Positions 1 to 10,371 of a stretch of 64,000 nt of DNA are shown here, in pieces. This stretch comes from Winogradskyella pacifica (GTDB lineage: Bacteria > Bacteroidota > Bacteroidia > Flavobacteriales > Flavobacteriaceae). A program made the translations under genes and the position numbers. The stretch lies in assembly GCF_013403915.1 (NCBI RefSeq), contig NZ_JABFDI010000019.1, positions 1 to 64,000 on the forward strand, written 5' to 3'. Every line of letters starts with the position of its first letter. The stretch's first letter is position 1. The notes beneath the pieces are model-generated. The model was not told where the DNA came from and did no database searches. It saw nothing but the letters and a program-made list of their open reading frames with translations.

Positions 1-96
1 GATAATGGTCCACAGTCTTTTTTTTACAAAAATCCGAAAAGTATAGATAATTCACACACAACTTTTGAGATTGATCCGATAAAACTTCTTCTGTAA
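1..96 (+). CDS. 3' end of an unidentified gene (partial)
   Basis: One plus-strand frame is open from the first base to a TAA at 94-96 and gives 31 residues ending in FEIDPIKLLL. The residue mix looks like real protein and the other frames are interrupted. The gene starts outside the window, so family and function cannot be told. It converges on the DUF6095/murQ pair across about 190 bases in which I see no clear signal. Confidence 0.5.
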   Translation, partial: DNGPQSFFYKNPKSIDNSHTTFEIDPIKLLL

Positions 97-288
97 TTTT
101 ATAGTTGTATTCGGAAAATTAGATAAGAACTATATCGCAAGTATTAAGTCCAATTGTTAAGTTCTAAAACTGTAAATAGATTAAGAAGCTGTACTCTTAT
201 TGAAGTCGTTGAAAATAATTTTTATTGCTAAGTAGAATATATCATTCTGGTTAATTATATAGTAGTAGTATTGTAAATCTTCAAATTC

Positions 289-528
289 TTATTTTTTCTT
301 CTTAAAGATACTATCTAGAATAGTATTAATTCCTAGAAATAAAAAGAGAATAGCACCAATACACAGTATAAAGGCTATAATAAGAAGCGGTATATAAAGT
401 GGCTTTTCACTATTATCTAATGCTAAATGTAATAATGTAGGACCAGCAAACATTAGGCCTAAACAAATCCCTAATCGTTTTAATCCTTTAGCTAATATGT
501 CTCTGTCTGTTCTATTGTCTTCGTCCAT
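289..528 (-). CDS. DUF6095-like small membrane protein
   Basis: This 79-residue protein has a charged N-terminus followed by two predicted membrane helices (about residues 18-38 and 45-68) and a lysine-rich C-terminal tail (KKKK). Length and pattern fit the small DUF6095 family of flavobacteria, whose function is unknown. Its start overlaps the end of murQ by 17 bases, so the two are probably translated from one mRNA and may act together in envelope or wall-sugar turnover; that link is inferred from context only. The assignment rests on recognition of the family, not on a catalytic motif. Confidence 0.7.
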   Translation of the reverse strand: MDEDNRTDRDILAKGLKRLGICLGLMFAGPTLLHLALDNSEKPLYIPLLIIAFILCIGAILFLFLGINTILDSIFKKKK

Positions 529-1327
529 GAGTAATACTATCTCTTACGTTTTTATGTTTACTTAATAATATAGTTGCTTCTGATTGTGAAATATTAAGTT
601 CAGTCATAATCATTTTTGTAGCTCTATTGACTAATTTGTCATTACTAAGCTGCATATCTACCATTTTATTTCCTTTTACTTTTCCTAGCTGAATCATTAC
701 TGTTGTAGTAATCATATTTAAGACGAGTTTTTGAGCTGTACCAGCTTTCATTCTCGAACTTCCTGTTAAGAATTCTGGACCAACAATAACTTCAATTGGA
801 AATTGCGCAGTTAAAGACAAAGGACTATTACGATTACAGGTTATACAAGCCGTTATGATACTATTTTCGTTGCATTTTTCTAATGCACTAATAACATAGG
901 GGGTTGTACCAGATGCCGCTATACCTACAACCACATCCTTTTCTGTAATTTTATATGCTTCTAAGTCCTTCCAACCTTGAGTGGTAGAATCTTCGGCATT
1001 TTCTACTGCTTTTCTTATAGCATTATCACCACCAGCTATGATACCAATAACAAGATCATGTGAAACGCCAAAAGTAGGTGGACATTCGGAGGCATCAAGA
1101 ATACCAAGTCTTCCACTTGTACCAGCACCCATGTAAAACAGTCGTCCTCCTGTATTTAATTTATTAACCACTTGAGAAATAAGGGGTTCTATTTGTGGTA
1201 AAGCATTCTCTACAGCTAACGGAACACTTTGGTCTTCTTTATTTATGGACGTTATAATCTCTTTAACAGACATGTCTTCGAGATTATTATAGTTAGAGTC
1301 TTGCTCTGTTGTTTTTATAAATGTCAT
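512..1327 (-). CDS. murQ: N-acetylmuramic acid 6-phosphate etherase
   Basis: MurQ cleaves the D-lactyl ether of MurNAc-6-phosphate to give GlcNAc-6-phosphate in cytoplasmic recycling of peptidoglycan sugars. The 271-residue protein is slightly shorter than the usual 290-300. It carries the SIS-domain phosphosugar loop (GAGTSGRLG, about residues 67-75) followed by ASECPP with Glu81, the position of a catalytic glutamate in the family. The later GIAASGTTP and GSSRMKAGTAQK stretches are also typical. It overlaps the DUF6095 gene by 17 bases. No MurNAc transporter or kinase lies next to it in this window. Confidence 0.93.
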   Translation of the reverse strand: MTFIKTTEQDSNYNNLEDMSVKEIITSINKEDQSVPLAVENALPQIEPLISQVVNKLNTGGRLFYMGAGTSGRLGILDASECPPTFGVSHDLVIGIIAGGDNAIRKAVENAEDSTTQGWKDLEAYKITEKDVVVGIAASGTTPYVISALEKCNENSIITACITCNRNSPLSLTAQFPIEVIVGPEFLTGSSRMKAGTAQKLVLNMITTTVMIQLGKVKGNKMVDMQLSNDKLVNRATKMIMTELNISQSEATILLSKHKNVRDSITHGRRQ

Positions 1328-1529
1328 GGCTTAAAGGTAAGAAATAATTTTTGCGGATAGGTTGCATTAGCGGTAGTAACGGCATCCTTTTTACAAAATT
1401 ATATATTTAGTTTCAATAGAAAGGATAACTATGAATTTGTTGTAAATGTTACTTGATATTGGGACGTCCGTAAAAAGATATAGTGGATGACGCGACCCAC
1501 CTTATGTGGGTAATGCCCAAATAAATAAA

Positions 1530-2345
1530 TTACTCTACAGTATAAATTAATTCATCGACTTCAGATAATCTAAAATAGCCAAAAGGAAAATTATCTGGGT
1601 TGGTCGTATTAATACAATTTCCTCTTATAGTTGCGGGCTGAGTTTCGAAAGGCCCACCACCAGAGTCGCCTCCTTGTTGCAGGAGTATAAACATGAAATC
1701 GTAAAATTGACTAGAAACACCATAATTTCTAATAGTGACAATATCTCCGGGTTCTAAATCTTCTTCTGTGTAGAATCCAAATATTTCATTACCATCCGTA
1801 AATGTATCGTCATATACGGATAAGGTGGGTACGACGGGAATATCACTTATAAACTCGAAAAAATAGTAATTCTCTATTCCTAAAGGATCATTATAATAAG
1901 CTTTTAGTTCTATATCTTCTCCCGAAAAACCGCCTTCGTTATTTTGTTCTACATAATCAATAGGTACCACGGATGTTAAGGTTTCTGTAGCGGTATATGT
2001 TTCTCCTTCGTAATTTATTACCAATGTATAGACTTCATCTATAATAGGCATAAATGTGTTGTTGTTATAAATCCCAGTATTATTTTCCTCTATAAAATTG
2101 AAAATATTACCTGAAGTATCTGAAATTTGAATTGTAGCTCCATTAGCTGGAGGAATAGTCTCATCGAAAAAAGGAGCAGACAATGAAAGTTTTATACTTT
2201 GTTCGTTTCCTGTTGTATTTTTAAAATAATTTATGGAGGCTTCAATCACTAGTTTTGGTTCTGCTGTGTTTAGATCTACATCGATAACGTCTTCACAATT
2301 GGAAAAAAGTAAAAAAAATAGACTTATATATAATAATCTCTTCAT
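1530..2345 (-). CDS. DUF4249 outer-membrane-associated lipoprotein
   Basis: A lipoprotein of 271 residues: basic start, hydrophobic stretch, and a lipobox ending at Cys17 (LLFSNC). The early segment (DLNTAEPKLVIEA) and the overall beta-rich composition match the DUF4249 family of Bacteroidota. These proteins are nearly always encoded right after a TonB-dependent receptor, as here with only 3 bases between them, and are thought to serve as its surface partner. The ligand is unknown. A small hairpin (1495-1511, ACCCAC/GTGGGT) follows the gene but lacks a good T-run. Confidence 0.8.
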   Translation of the reverse strand: MKRLLYISLFFLLFSNCEDVIDVDLNTAEPKLVIEASINYFKNTTGNEQSIKLSLSAPFFDETIPPANGATIQISDTSGNIFNFIEENNTGIYNNNTFMPIIDEVYTLVINYEGETYTATETLTSVVPIDYVEQNNEGGFSGEDIELKAYYNDPLGIENYYFFEFISDIPVVPTLSVYDDTFTDGNEIFGFYTEEDLEPGDIVTIRNYGVSSQFYDFMFILLQQGGDSGGGPFETQPATIRGNCINTTNPDNFPFGYFRLSEVDELIYTVE

Positions 2346-2348
2346 GAT

Positions 2349-4724
2349 TTAAAATTTAAAATTATAAGAAAATGATGGTACAATACCAAAAATGGATAGA
2401 CGTGTAGCTTCATTCACACCTGTGTTTCTATTTTCACTAAAAGAAATGCTAGCAGCATTTTTTCGATTATAGACATTGTATATTCCGAATACCCATTCTC
2501 CTTTAAAGTTTTTTGTACTTTCTGGGTTTGGATTGTAATTTACAGCTAAATCTAAACGGTGATAGGATGGAAGTCTACTTGAATTTCGAGCTTCATAATT
2601 GGGAATAATGATATCATTGTATTGATATTGTCCGTTTGGAAAAGTTGTTGGCTGCCCTGTTTGAAAAATCAGATTAGAACTAAAAGACCATTTTTTGCTT
2701 AATTCATAACTTCCCGTGAGCGAAATATCGTGGGTTTTATCATATGGTGTGTTGTACCATTCGCCGTTGTTAATTCCGGTTTCAATAGCAGTTCTCCCTG
2801 GTGTTCTTTGCTCTGATTTTGAAAGTGTATAGGCTAACCAACCTGTAAATTTTCCTTCATTTTTTTTGAAAAGAACCTCTAAACCATAAGCTCGTCCTTC
2901 TCCATTAAGGATAACTTGTTCTATAGCGTTATTGGCAATTAAATCTGCACCATCTACATAATCAATTCGATTTTGAATGGTTTTATAAAAACTTTCAATT
3001 TCTAAGGAGTAGGCATTATTATTAAACGACTTAAAATAACCAATAGCTATTTGATCTAATAGTTGTGGTTTAATATATTTTCCGCTCGGAGTCCAAACAT
3101 CTAAAGGTGTTGGCGAACTTGTGTTAGACAATAAATGTAGATATTGACTCATACGATTATAGCTCGCCTTTACAGATGAGTTATCATTTAATTGATACGC
3201 TATTGCTAATCGAGGTTCTAGATTTGTAAAAGATTCTATAACATCACTTTTATTAAATGTGTCGGTTCCTATAGCTTCGGCTTTTTCATAAATACCTAGT
3301 GTAGCATTAAAGTTTAATGGACTATTATTTTCATATATATTAAGTTCATCTTGCCCTAATCTGTGAAACATACTTAAACGTGCTCCATAACTTACGGTGA
3401 GTTTATCGCTTAATTTATGCTCAGCATCAATATAAATGGCGTTTTCAAAGGCATATTTATCAATGAGCTTAAAAGGATTAATACCAGATTCGTCATCTAT
3501 GGGTTTAATATCGCCTGGATTAAATTTATAATACATACTATTTAAGCCATAATCTAATTTGAAATTATTACTTATATAATGTTTAAAATCGTATTTAAGA
3601 TTGAAGTTTCTTATTCCCGAAACCCAATCAAAACCAACAAATCCTAGTTGTAGTCCGTAATAATAGTCTGAATAAATAAGTGATAAATTGGAAAATATCT
3701 TTTCAGAGTAAAGATGATTCCACCTGAAATTTAAAACAGAGTTTCCAAATGAATTTTCGAAATTATCGGAAATTTTAAAAACATCACGACCAAAATAACC
3801 AGATAAGTAAATATTGTTATTATCGTTGATGTTGTAGCTTAACTTGGTATTTAAATCATAGAAATACGCGACATTATCTAAGTCAAAAAGGGGTAAGAAA
3901 AGATGTGCATAACTGCTACGACCTCCAATTAAAAAAGAACCTTTATCTTTTTTTATAGGACCTTCTGCTAGTAAGCGACTTGAAATTAACCCAATACCTC
4001 CATTCATATGAAAAGATTTACTATTCCCTTCTTTTTGATAAATATCTAAGACAGAAGACACGCGACCACCATATTTGGCAGGAATTCCTCCTTTATACAG
4101 TTTTATATCTTTAATAGCATCAGGATTAAAAACAGAGAAAAAACCAAAAAGGTGAGATGAATTAAAAATTGTTGCTTCATCTAAAAGGATAAGATTTTGA
4201 TCCGCAGCACCACCTCTTACATTAAAACCAGAAGAACCTTCACCAGCATTAGTAACACCAGGTAGAAGTGTAATTGATTTTATAACATCAACTTCACCCA
4301 GTACCACTGGCATATTCTTTATCGTTTTTATAGATAAAGAATTGACACTCATCTGTGGGTTTTTTATGTTTAATTTTTCTACGTCTTCGGTAACGATAAC
4401 TTCATCTAAGCTTTCTGCTGTTTCATCAAGCTTATAATTTTTAGTAAGGTTGCTATTAAGGACTAAGGTTTCTGAAATTGTTTTAAAACCTAAATAACTT
4501 ACTTGTACAACGTAAGTACCAGCTGGTAATGTAATAGAGTAGAAGCCATATTCGTTAGTAACGGTTCCGGTTTGTTGCTCGGGAATAATAATGTTTACTC
4601 CAATAAGAGTTTCATTGCTTTGATTATCTGCTACTGTTCCGCTTAATGTGAAGTTTTCTTGAGCTTGAAGTGCTATAGGACATAATAAAAAAATAAAAAG
4701 TATTCTTTTGAGAGTCAATATCAT
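2349..4724 (-). CDS. TonB-dependent receptor with carboxypeptidase-like N-terminal domain
   Basis: An outer-membrane active transporter of 791 residues. It has a signal peptide (about 1-21), a carboxypeptidase-D regulatory-like beta-sandwich (about 25-110; LSGTVADNQSNETLIGVNI), a plug domain (about 120-230; GFNVRGGAADQNLILLDEA) and a beta-barrel ending in an aromatic residue (SFSYNFKF). It precedes a DUF4249 gene in the same transcript, and there is no SusD partner, so this is a receptor/DUF4249 pair and not a glycan SusCD pair. The substrate cannot be read from sequence. A strong terminator at 4819-4848 separates it from icd. Confidence 0.9.
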   Translation of the reverse strand: MILTLKRILFIFLLCPIALQAQENFTLSGTVADNQSNETLIGVNIIIPEQQTGTVTNEYGFYSITLPAGTYVVQVSYLGFKTISETLVLNSNLTKNYKLDETAESLDEVIVTEDVEKLNIKNPQMSVNSLSIKTIKNMPVVLGEVDVIKSITLLPGVTNAGEGSSGFNVRGGAADQNLILLDEATIFNSSHLFGFFSVFNPDAIKDIKLYKGGIPAKYGGRVSSVLDIYQKEGNSKSFHMNGGIGLISSRLLAEGPIKKDKGSFLIGGRSSYAHLFLPLFDLDNVAYFYDLNTKLSYNINDNNNIYLSGYFGRDVFKISDNFENSFGNSVLNFRWNHLYSEKIFSNLSLIYSDYYYGLQLGFVGFDWVSGIRNFNLKYDFKHYISNNFKLDYGLNSMYYKFNPGDIKPIDDESGINPFKLIDKYAFENAIYIDAEHKLSDKLTVSYGARLSMFHRLGQDELNIYENNSPLNFNATLGIYEKAEAIGTDTFNKSDVIESFTNLEPRLAIAYQLNDNSSVKASYNRMSQYLHLLSNTSSPTPLDVWTPSGKYIKPQLLDQIAIGYFKSFNNNAYSLEIESFYKTIQNRIDYVDGADLIANNAIEQVILNGEGRAYGLEVLFKKNEGKFTGWLAYTLSKSEQRTPGRTAIETGINNGEWYNTPYDKTHDISLTGSYELSKKWSFSSNLIFQTGQPTTFPNGQYQYNDIIIPNYEARNSSRLPSYHRLDLAVNYNPNPESTKNFKGEWVFGIYNVYNRKNAASISFSENRNTGVNEATRLSIFGIVPSFSYNFKF

Positions 4725-4818
4725 ATGTTATGAGTGATGTGGTTTGATTGATGGGGTGTTCATTCTTTCCGAAGAGGCACCTATTTGTTTTACAATACTA
4801 AAAATAATTGAAAAGAAT

Positions 4819-4848
4819 AAAAAAAGCTTCCCGAAGGAAGCTTTTTTA
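4819..4848. terminator. Bidirectional intrinsic terminator after icd
   Basis: A perfect hairpin GCTTCC-CGAA-GGAAGC is flanked by seven A on the left and six T on the right, so it can act on either strand. It lies 23 bases after the icd stop codon and upstream of the TonB receptor gene, and should insulate the receptor from icd transcription. Confidence 0.85.
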
Positions 4849-4870
4849 ACATAACATTATACACGGCTAG

Positions 4871-7165
<2,295 letters not shown>

Positions 7166-7238
7166 TTATAGGCATAAGATTAATACTAAAGAACCTCAAA
7201 TTTTAAGAAATTGATAAATAAACCCTTAAATTGTTTAT

Positions 7239-7829
7239 TTAATCTAGTATCTTGATATTAAAGCTCTCTAATAAACCCGAAATATTTTCTTTTGAGAAAG
7301 AAGCTTGTTTTAGTTGATTTAAATTAGGGTTGATATTGAAGTTATATGCTGAAGTAAAATCGGAATGTTCAAGATTGGTTCGGTCAAAAATAGATTGGTA
7401 TAAATCACAATCTTTAAAAATGACATATTTTGCTTCAGTTTCAGTAAAATCAACCTGATGCATTATACAATTTGAAAAGTTTGTACGAGTGATTTTTAAT
7501 TGATAAAAACTACTCAAATTTAATGTGCAATTGATAAATTTAAAGGACAGTAAAAAAGCATTGCAATTTTGAAATAATACTCCTAGAATTTTACAGCCTG
7601 TGAAGGTTACATCATCAAGAGTGGTGTGCATTACATCAGCATTACTAAAATTACAATCTATGAAATCACATTGAGAAAAGACAATATTAGAAAGATCTGA
7701 GTTATCAAAATTACAATTGATAAAAGTGCAGTCTGCATATTCTGCTTTAGGTAGTGTATTTATAGTGTAATCTTGCGATTTATAATGTTGCTCTTCTAGT
7801 AATGGTAAATTCATTTCACAAGAATACAA
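7239..7829 (-). CDS. Pentapeptide-repeat protein
   Basis: The protein has 196 residues; starting at the second Met (residue 6, MNLPLLEEQ) is also plausible. From about residue 30 to 165 it is built of five-residue repeats with Phe/Leu at the centre and Cys/Asn/Asp at the corners (CTFINCNFDNSDL, CDFIDCNFSNADV), which fold into a right-handed square beta-helix. Size and cysteine-rich repeats resemble Qnr-type gyrase-protecting proteins, but members of this fold have many roles, so quinolone protection is only a possibility. A weak AT hairpin (7216-7240) overlaps the stop codon. Confidence 0.8.
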   Translation of the reverse strand: MYSCEMNLPLLEEQHYKSQDYTINTLPKAEYADCTFINCNFDNSDLSNIVFSQCDFIDCNFSNADVMHTTLDDVTFTGCKILGVLFQNCNAFLLSFKFINCTLNLSSFYQLKITRTNFSNCIMHQVDFTETEAKYVIFKDCDLYQSIFDRTNLEHSDFTSAYNFNINPNLNQLKQASFSKENISGLLESFNIKILD

Positions 7830-7959
7830 AAGAATTTGGATTTGAGAATTAGAATCTTTTACGAATTATATTAAACGATGATAGAATCCATTTCGCAAGC
7901 CAATGCTTACAATTATAGGAACCTTTATATTATTAAGGACTGGTTATAATATAAAACAA

Positions 7960-8000
7960 AAAGCCATATCACTACAGTTAAACTGCTCTGACATGGCTTT
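7960..8000 (-). terminator. Minus-strand terminator of an unassigned transcript
   Basis: Read on the minus strand, AAAGCCAT pairs with ATGGCTTT, extended inward by a GTCA/TGAT helix and a CAGT/ACTG tip, then runs into a T-rich tail. It cannot serve rplS, which has its own terminator at 8563-8592, so it implies a separate transcript starting between about 8000 and 8560. Confidence 0.6.
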
Positions 8001-8037
8001 CATGAAAACGGTACTAACGTGACCTATTTAGCTTCCA

Positions 8038-8270
8038 CTAACTCAGCTGTGTGACAAAAGCCATCATCTTTTTCGGTTCAAGCATTTCCGTTTCAAATCG
8101 AAACAGTTCATATCTTTCAAAATGTATTGACCTGATATTACTTTGTTTCTTAGGTTTGTTTTTCTTGATGTTTCTCCTATAATCTTCAAATTAATGAATG
8201 TTAGGTCTAAAACATTGCTCATCCTTTTCGTATTCACTTTCGATTCTACTACTTCTTCAAAGCTTTCCAC
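8038..8270 (-). pseudogene. Decayed gene fragment with a frameshift
   Basis: Two protein-like segments lie in different minus-strand frames that meet near 8190. The first runs from a GTG at 8270 (starts VESFEEVVESKVNTKRM). The second, from 8190 to a TAG at 8040-8038, reads FEDYRRNIKK and ends in ERYELFRFETEMLEPKKMM and AFVTQLS. A single-base indel would fuse them into about 77 residues. The original family is not recognised; a transposase remnant is one possibility. A single-frame reading (68 residues, ending at 8064) is the alternative but looks less protein-like after the junction. Confidence 0.35.
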
Positions 8271-8516
8271 TTTATTATGTTAACCTACAACATGGTGTGT
8301 TAAATAAATAAAGCTTCATGATTGTAATGCAAACACTTGTGTGAACACAAGCTGCAGTCCAACCTCAAAAAACAACCTCAGTACATAAAGAACGAATCTC
8401 TAGTAACAATTTAACATTAATTTAAAATAAACTTTAAAAACAAACTAGGTTCGTTGCTAATTGTTTTACTAAATTAAGTAAATAAGTTTAATTTTGCTAT
8501 TATTTTAACATTTTAT

Positions 8517-8560
8517 ATATCAACACATTATGAACTGTGGTTATCAACAAATGTTAATAA
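8517..8560. other. Cluster of DnaA-box-like 9-mers beside AT-rich DNA
   Basis: Three related 9-mers occur within 44 bases: ATATCAACA (8517-8525), TTATCAACA (8541-8549) and, on the minus strand, TTATTAACA (8552-8560). Each differs by one to three bases from the general DnaA box TTATCCACA. They adjoin a 120-base block of very high AT content. Function as a replication origin is inference; see findings. Confidence 0.3.
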
Positions 8561-8562
8561 CC

Positions 8563-8592
8563 AAAAAAGCCTTCTTTATCAGAAGGCTTTTT
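8563..8592. terminator. rplS terminator
   Basis: A perfect stem GCCTTCT-TTATC-AGAAGGC is flanked by six A and five T, able to work on both strands. It lies 21 bases after the rplS stop codon on the minus strand. Confidence 0.88.
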
Positions 8593-8613
8593 ACAGTAAT
8601 ATATAAGTTGGAA

Positions 8614-8964
8614 TTATCTTCTAACTTCTTTGATTCTTGCTTTCTTACCAGTAAGACCTCTAAAGTAGAAAATTCTAGCTCTACGTACTTTTCCACGTTT
8701 GTTAACTTCTACTTTTTGTAAAGCAGGTAAGTTAACTGGGAAGATACGCTCTACACCAATTGTTCCTGACATTTTACGGATAGTAAACGTTTCAGAAGAT
8801 CCACTTCCTTTACGTTGTAATACGACACCTCTAAAAAACTGGGTACGTACTTTTTCACCTTCTCTAATTTCGTAGTATACGGTGATTGTATCACCAGCAC
8901 CAAATTTTGGAAAGTCTTTACGGACTACAAATTCGTCTTGTACAAATTTTACTAAAGAACTCAT
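8614..8964 (-). CDS. rplS: 50S ribosomal protein bL19
   Basis: Protein bL19 of the large ribosomal subunit, near the 30S-50S interface. The 116-residue length and sequence match the family throughout: DTITVYYEIREGEK, the QFFRGVVLQRKG turn, ETFTIRKMSGTIGVERIFP and the basic end KVRRARIFYFRGLTGKKARI. It has its own well-formed promoter (9037-9067) and terminator (8563-8592), so it is probably a single-gene unit even though trmD lies just upstream. Confidence 0.98.
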   Translation of the reverse strand: MSSLVKFVQDEFVVRKDFPKFGAGDTITVYYEIREGEKVRTQFFRGVVLQRKGSGSSETFTIRKMSGTIGVERIFPVNLPALQKVEVNKRGKVRRARIFYFRGLTGKKARIKEVRR

Positions 8965-9036
8965 TTTATTTTATTTATAATAGTTGATTCAAAGCAACAT
9001 TCACGATTCTCGCCAGAGGTTGGTCTAAATTGGTTT

Positions 9037-9067
9037 GCAAAAATAGTGCTTTTTTGTTTATTGACAA
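9037..9067 (-). promoter_or_regulatory. Promoter of rplS
   Basis: On the minus strand a TTG (9067-9065) is followed after 20 bases by TATTTTTG (9044-9037), which fits the Bacteroidota primary-sigma consensus of TTTG near -33 and TAnnTTTG near -7. The rplS start codon lies about 70 bases downstream. Confidence 0.75.
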
Positions 9068-9136
9068 TACTTTGGCTGCAAAATTTTATTACAAGACTTT
9101 CTAAGTCGTGAATTTAATTTTAAACGTATTTAATTT

Positions 9137-9457
9137 TTAAGACTTAGGTTTCGAAAACTCTGTTAAAGCTAATATTATCAGTCCTATAGCGAATAATGAA
9201 TACGATAAATTTTGAACTATTATTGAAAAGCCTTGAGCCATTAAAATGGTATCCATACTTGCGCTACCAGTAAAAACAGTAAGCAATAAACTTCCTATAT
9301 ATGTAATGAAAACTAAGATATTACCAATTAAAATCAGCCATGTTGCTAGCGTTTTCTTCTTTATAAAAAGAATTAGTGCAGCGATTAATAGAATAAGCGT
9401 AGATAGACTACTAATAATTTGACCTATTGTAAAAAGAATCTCTGTAGAATTATTCAT
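9137..9457 (-). CDS. Small membrane protein of unknown function
   Basis: This 106-residue protein has three predicted membrane helices (about 8-31, 38-62 and 74-98) and a short polar tail (EFSKPKS). No catalytic motif or known family was recognised. It follows trmD by 12 bases on the same strand and precedes rplS, so it is probably cotranscribed with trmD. The position between two translation genes is not in itself evidence for a translation role. Confidence 0.6.
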   Translation of the reverse strand: MNNSTEILFTIGQIISSLSTLILLIAALILFIKKKTLATWLILIGNILVFITYIGSLLLTVFTGSASMDTILMAQGFSIIVQNLSYSLFAIGLIILALTEFSKPKS

Positions 9458-9469
9458 AAAATAATAGGT

Positions 9470-10147
9470 TTAATCTTCAAGTAAATCTGGTCGTCTGTCT
9501 TTGGTTCTTTGATAAGCTTGTTCTTCTCGCCATTTTTCAATTTTTGCAAAGTTACCACTGAATAGTACTTCAGGAACTTTCATGCCTTCGTATTCTCTTG
9601 GCTTCGTATAAATTGGAGGTGCTAATAAATTATCTTGAAATGAATCGGTTAGGGCAGAGGTTTCATTTCCTAAAACGCCAGGTATTAATCGAATCACAGC
9701 ATCGCATAATACAGCAGCTCCTAGTTCTCCACCAGATAAAACGTAATCTCCAATAGATATTTCGCGCGTAATAAATCTATCACGCACACGTTGATCGACT
9801 CCTTTGTAATGTCCGCATAAGATAATTATGTTTTCTTTTAAGGAGGTTTGATTTGCAATGCTTTGATTAAGCTGTTCTCCATCAGGAGTCATATAAATAA
9901 TCTCGTCGTAATTACGTTCTTGTTGTAATTTAGAAATGCATTTGTCGATAGGTGCTATGGACATTACCATGCCAGCACCTCCTCCAAACTGCGTGTCGTC
10001 AACAGATTTATAGCCACCCGTTGCATAATCTCTTAAATTATGAAAGTGGACTTCTACTAAACCAGCTTCAATTGCTCGCTTTAAGATAGAAGCTTCAAAC
10101 GGACTTTTTAAAAGTTCTGGTAATACGGTTATGATATCTATACGCAT
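9470..10147 (-). CDS. trmD: tRNA (guanine-N1)-methyltransferase
   Basis: TrmD methylates G37 next to the anticodon using S-adenosylmethionine, preventing +1 frameshifting. The 225-residue protein has the SPOUT-class deep trefoil knot: substrate loop [10 protein letters not shown] (about 53-62), the [11 protein letters not shown] segment and the SAM-binding knot [12 protein letters not shown] (about 132-143), followed by PGVLGNE. The C-terminal part ending in TKDRRPDLL contacts tRNA in homologues. A -7 box lies 20 bases upstream of the start. Confidence 0.97.
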   Translation of the reverse strand: MRIDIITVLPELLKSPFEASILKRAIEAGLVEVHFHNLRDYATGGYKSVDDTQFGGGAGMVMSIAPIDKCISKLQQERNYDEIIYMTPDGEQLNQSIANQTSLKENIIILCGHYKGVDQRVRDRFITREISIGDYVLSGGELGAAVLCDAVIRLIPGVLGNETSALTDSFQDNLLAPPIYTKPREYEGMKVPEVLFSGNFAKIEKWREEQAYQRTKDRRPDLLED

Positions 10148-10167
10148 GTTTTCATTCTATAAGTTTG

Positions 10168-10175
10168 CAAAGATA
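10168..10175 (-). promoter_or_regulatory. -7 box upstream of trmD
   Basis: TATCTTTG on the minus strand matches TAnnTTTG exactly and ends 20 bases before the trmD ATG. No clear TTG partner was found at the usual distance. Confidence 0.5.
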
Positions 10176-10274
10176 TGTTTAATTGATGTATTTTTTAGAT
10201 AGTCTTTTGTAGATGTTTCTGTGACTTGTTTATATCGTTTGTACCAACGAGTTTTCGAGCTTAAACTAAGACCT

Positions 10275-10306
10275 AAAAAAATCCGCAATTAAAATTACGG
10301 ATTTTT
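10275..10306. terminator. Terminator after the coiled-coil membrane protein gene
   Basis: AAAAATCCG and CGGATTTTT pair, with an inner AATT/AATT extension, flanked by A-rich and T-rich runs. It lies 66 bases after the stop of the gene at 10372-10977 and separates it from trmD. Confidence 0.75.
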
Positions 10307-10371
10307 ATAATATTAAAAAGTGTGTTTTTGCGAAGTGTTTTTTTCCATATTTTAATTACAAACAAGGTTGA

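Larger units (their letters stand above)
7830..8613. other. 784-bp intergenic gap, AT-rich
   Basis: No intact gene is supported here. The gap holds, from left to right: a minus-strand terminator (7960-8000); a decayed minus-strand reading frame (8038-8270); a hairpin CTTGTG-TGAA-CACAAG at 8336-8351; a direct repeat CAACCTCA at 8360-8367 and 8373-8380; a very AT-rich block (about 8400-8530); three DnaA-box-like 9-mers (8517-8560); and the rplS terminator (8563-8592). No tRNA-like T-arm or known structured-RNA motif was seen. Confidence 0.6.

Noticed and set aside
1495-1511. Terminator after the DUF4249 gene
   Set aside because: The hairpin ACCCAC/GTGGGT is short and not followed by a T-run on the minus strand.
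8070-8090. T-arm-like string GGTTCAAGC suggesting a tRNA
   Set aside because: No acceptor, D or anticodon stem can be built around it on either strand.
8530-8721. 63-residue plus-strand frame
   Set aside because: It runs through the rplS terminator and antisense into rplS; the residues are low-complexity and not protein-like.
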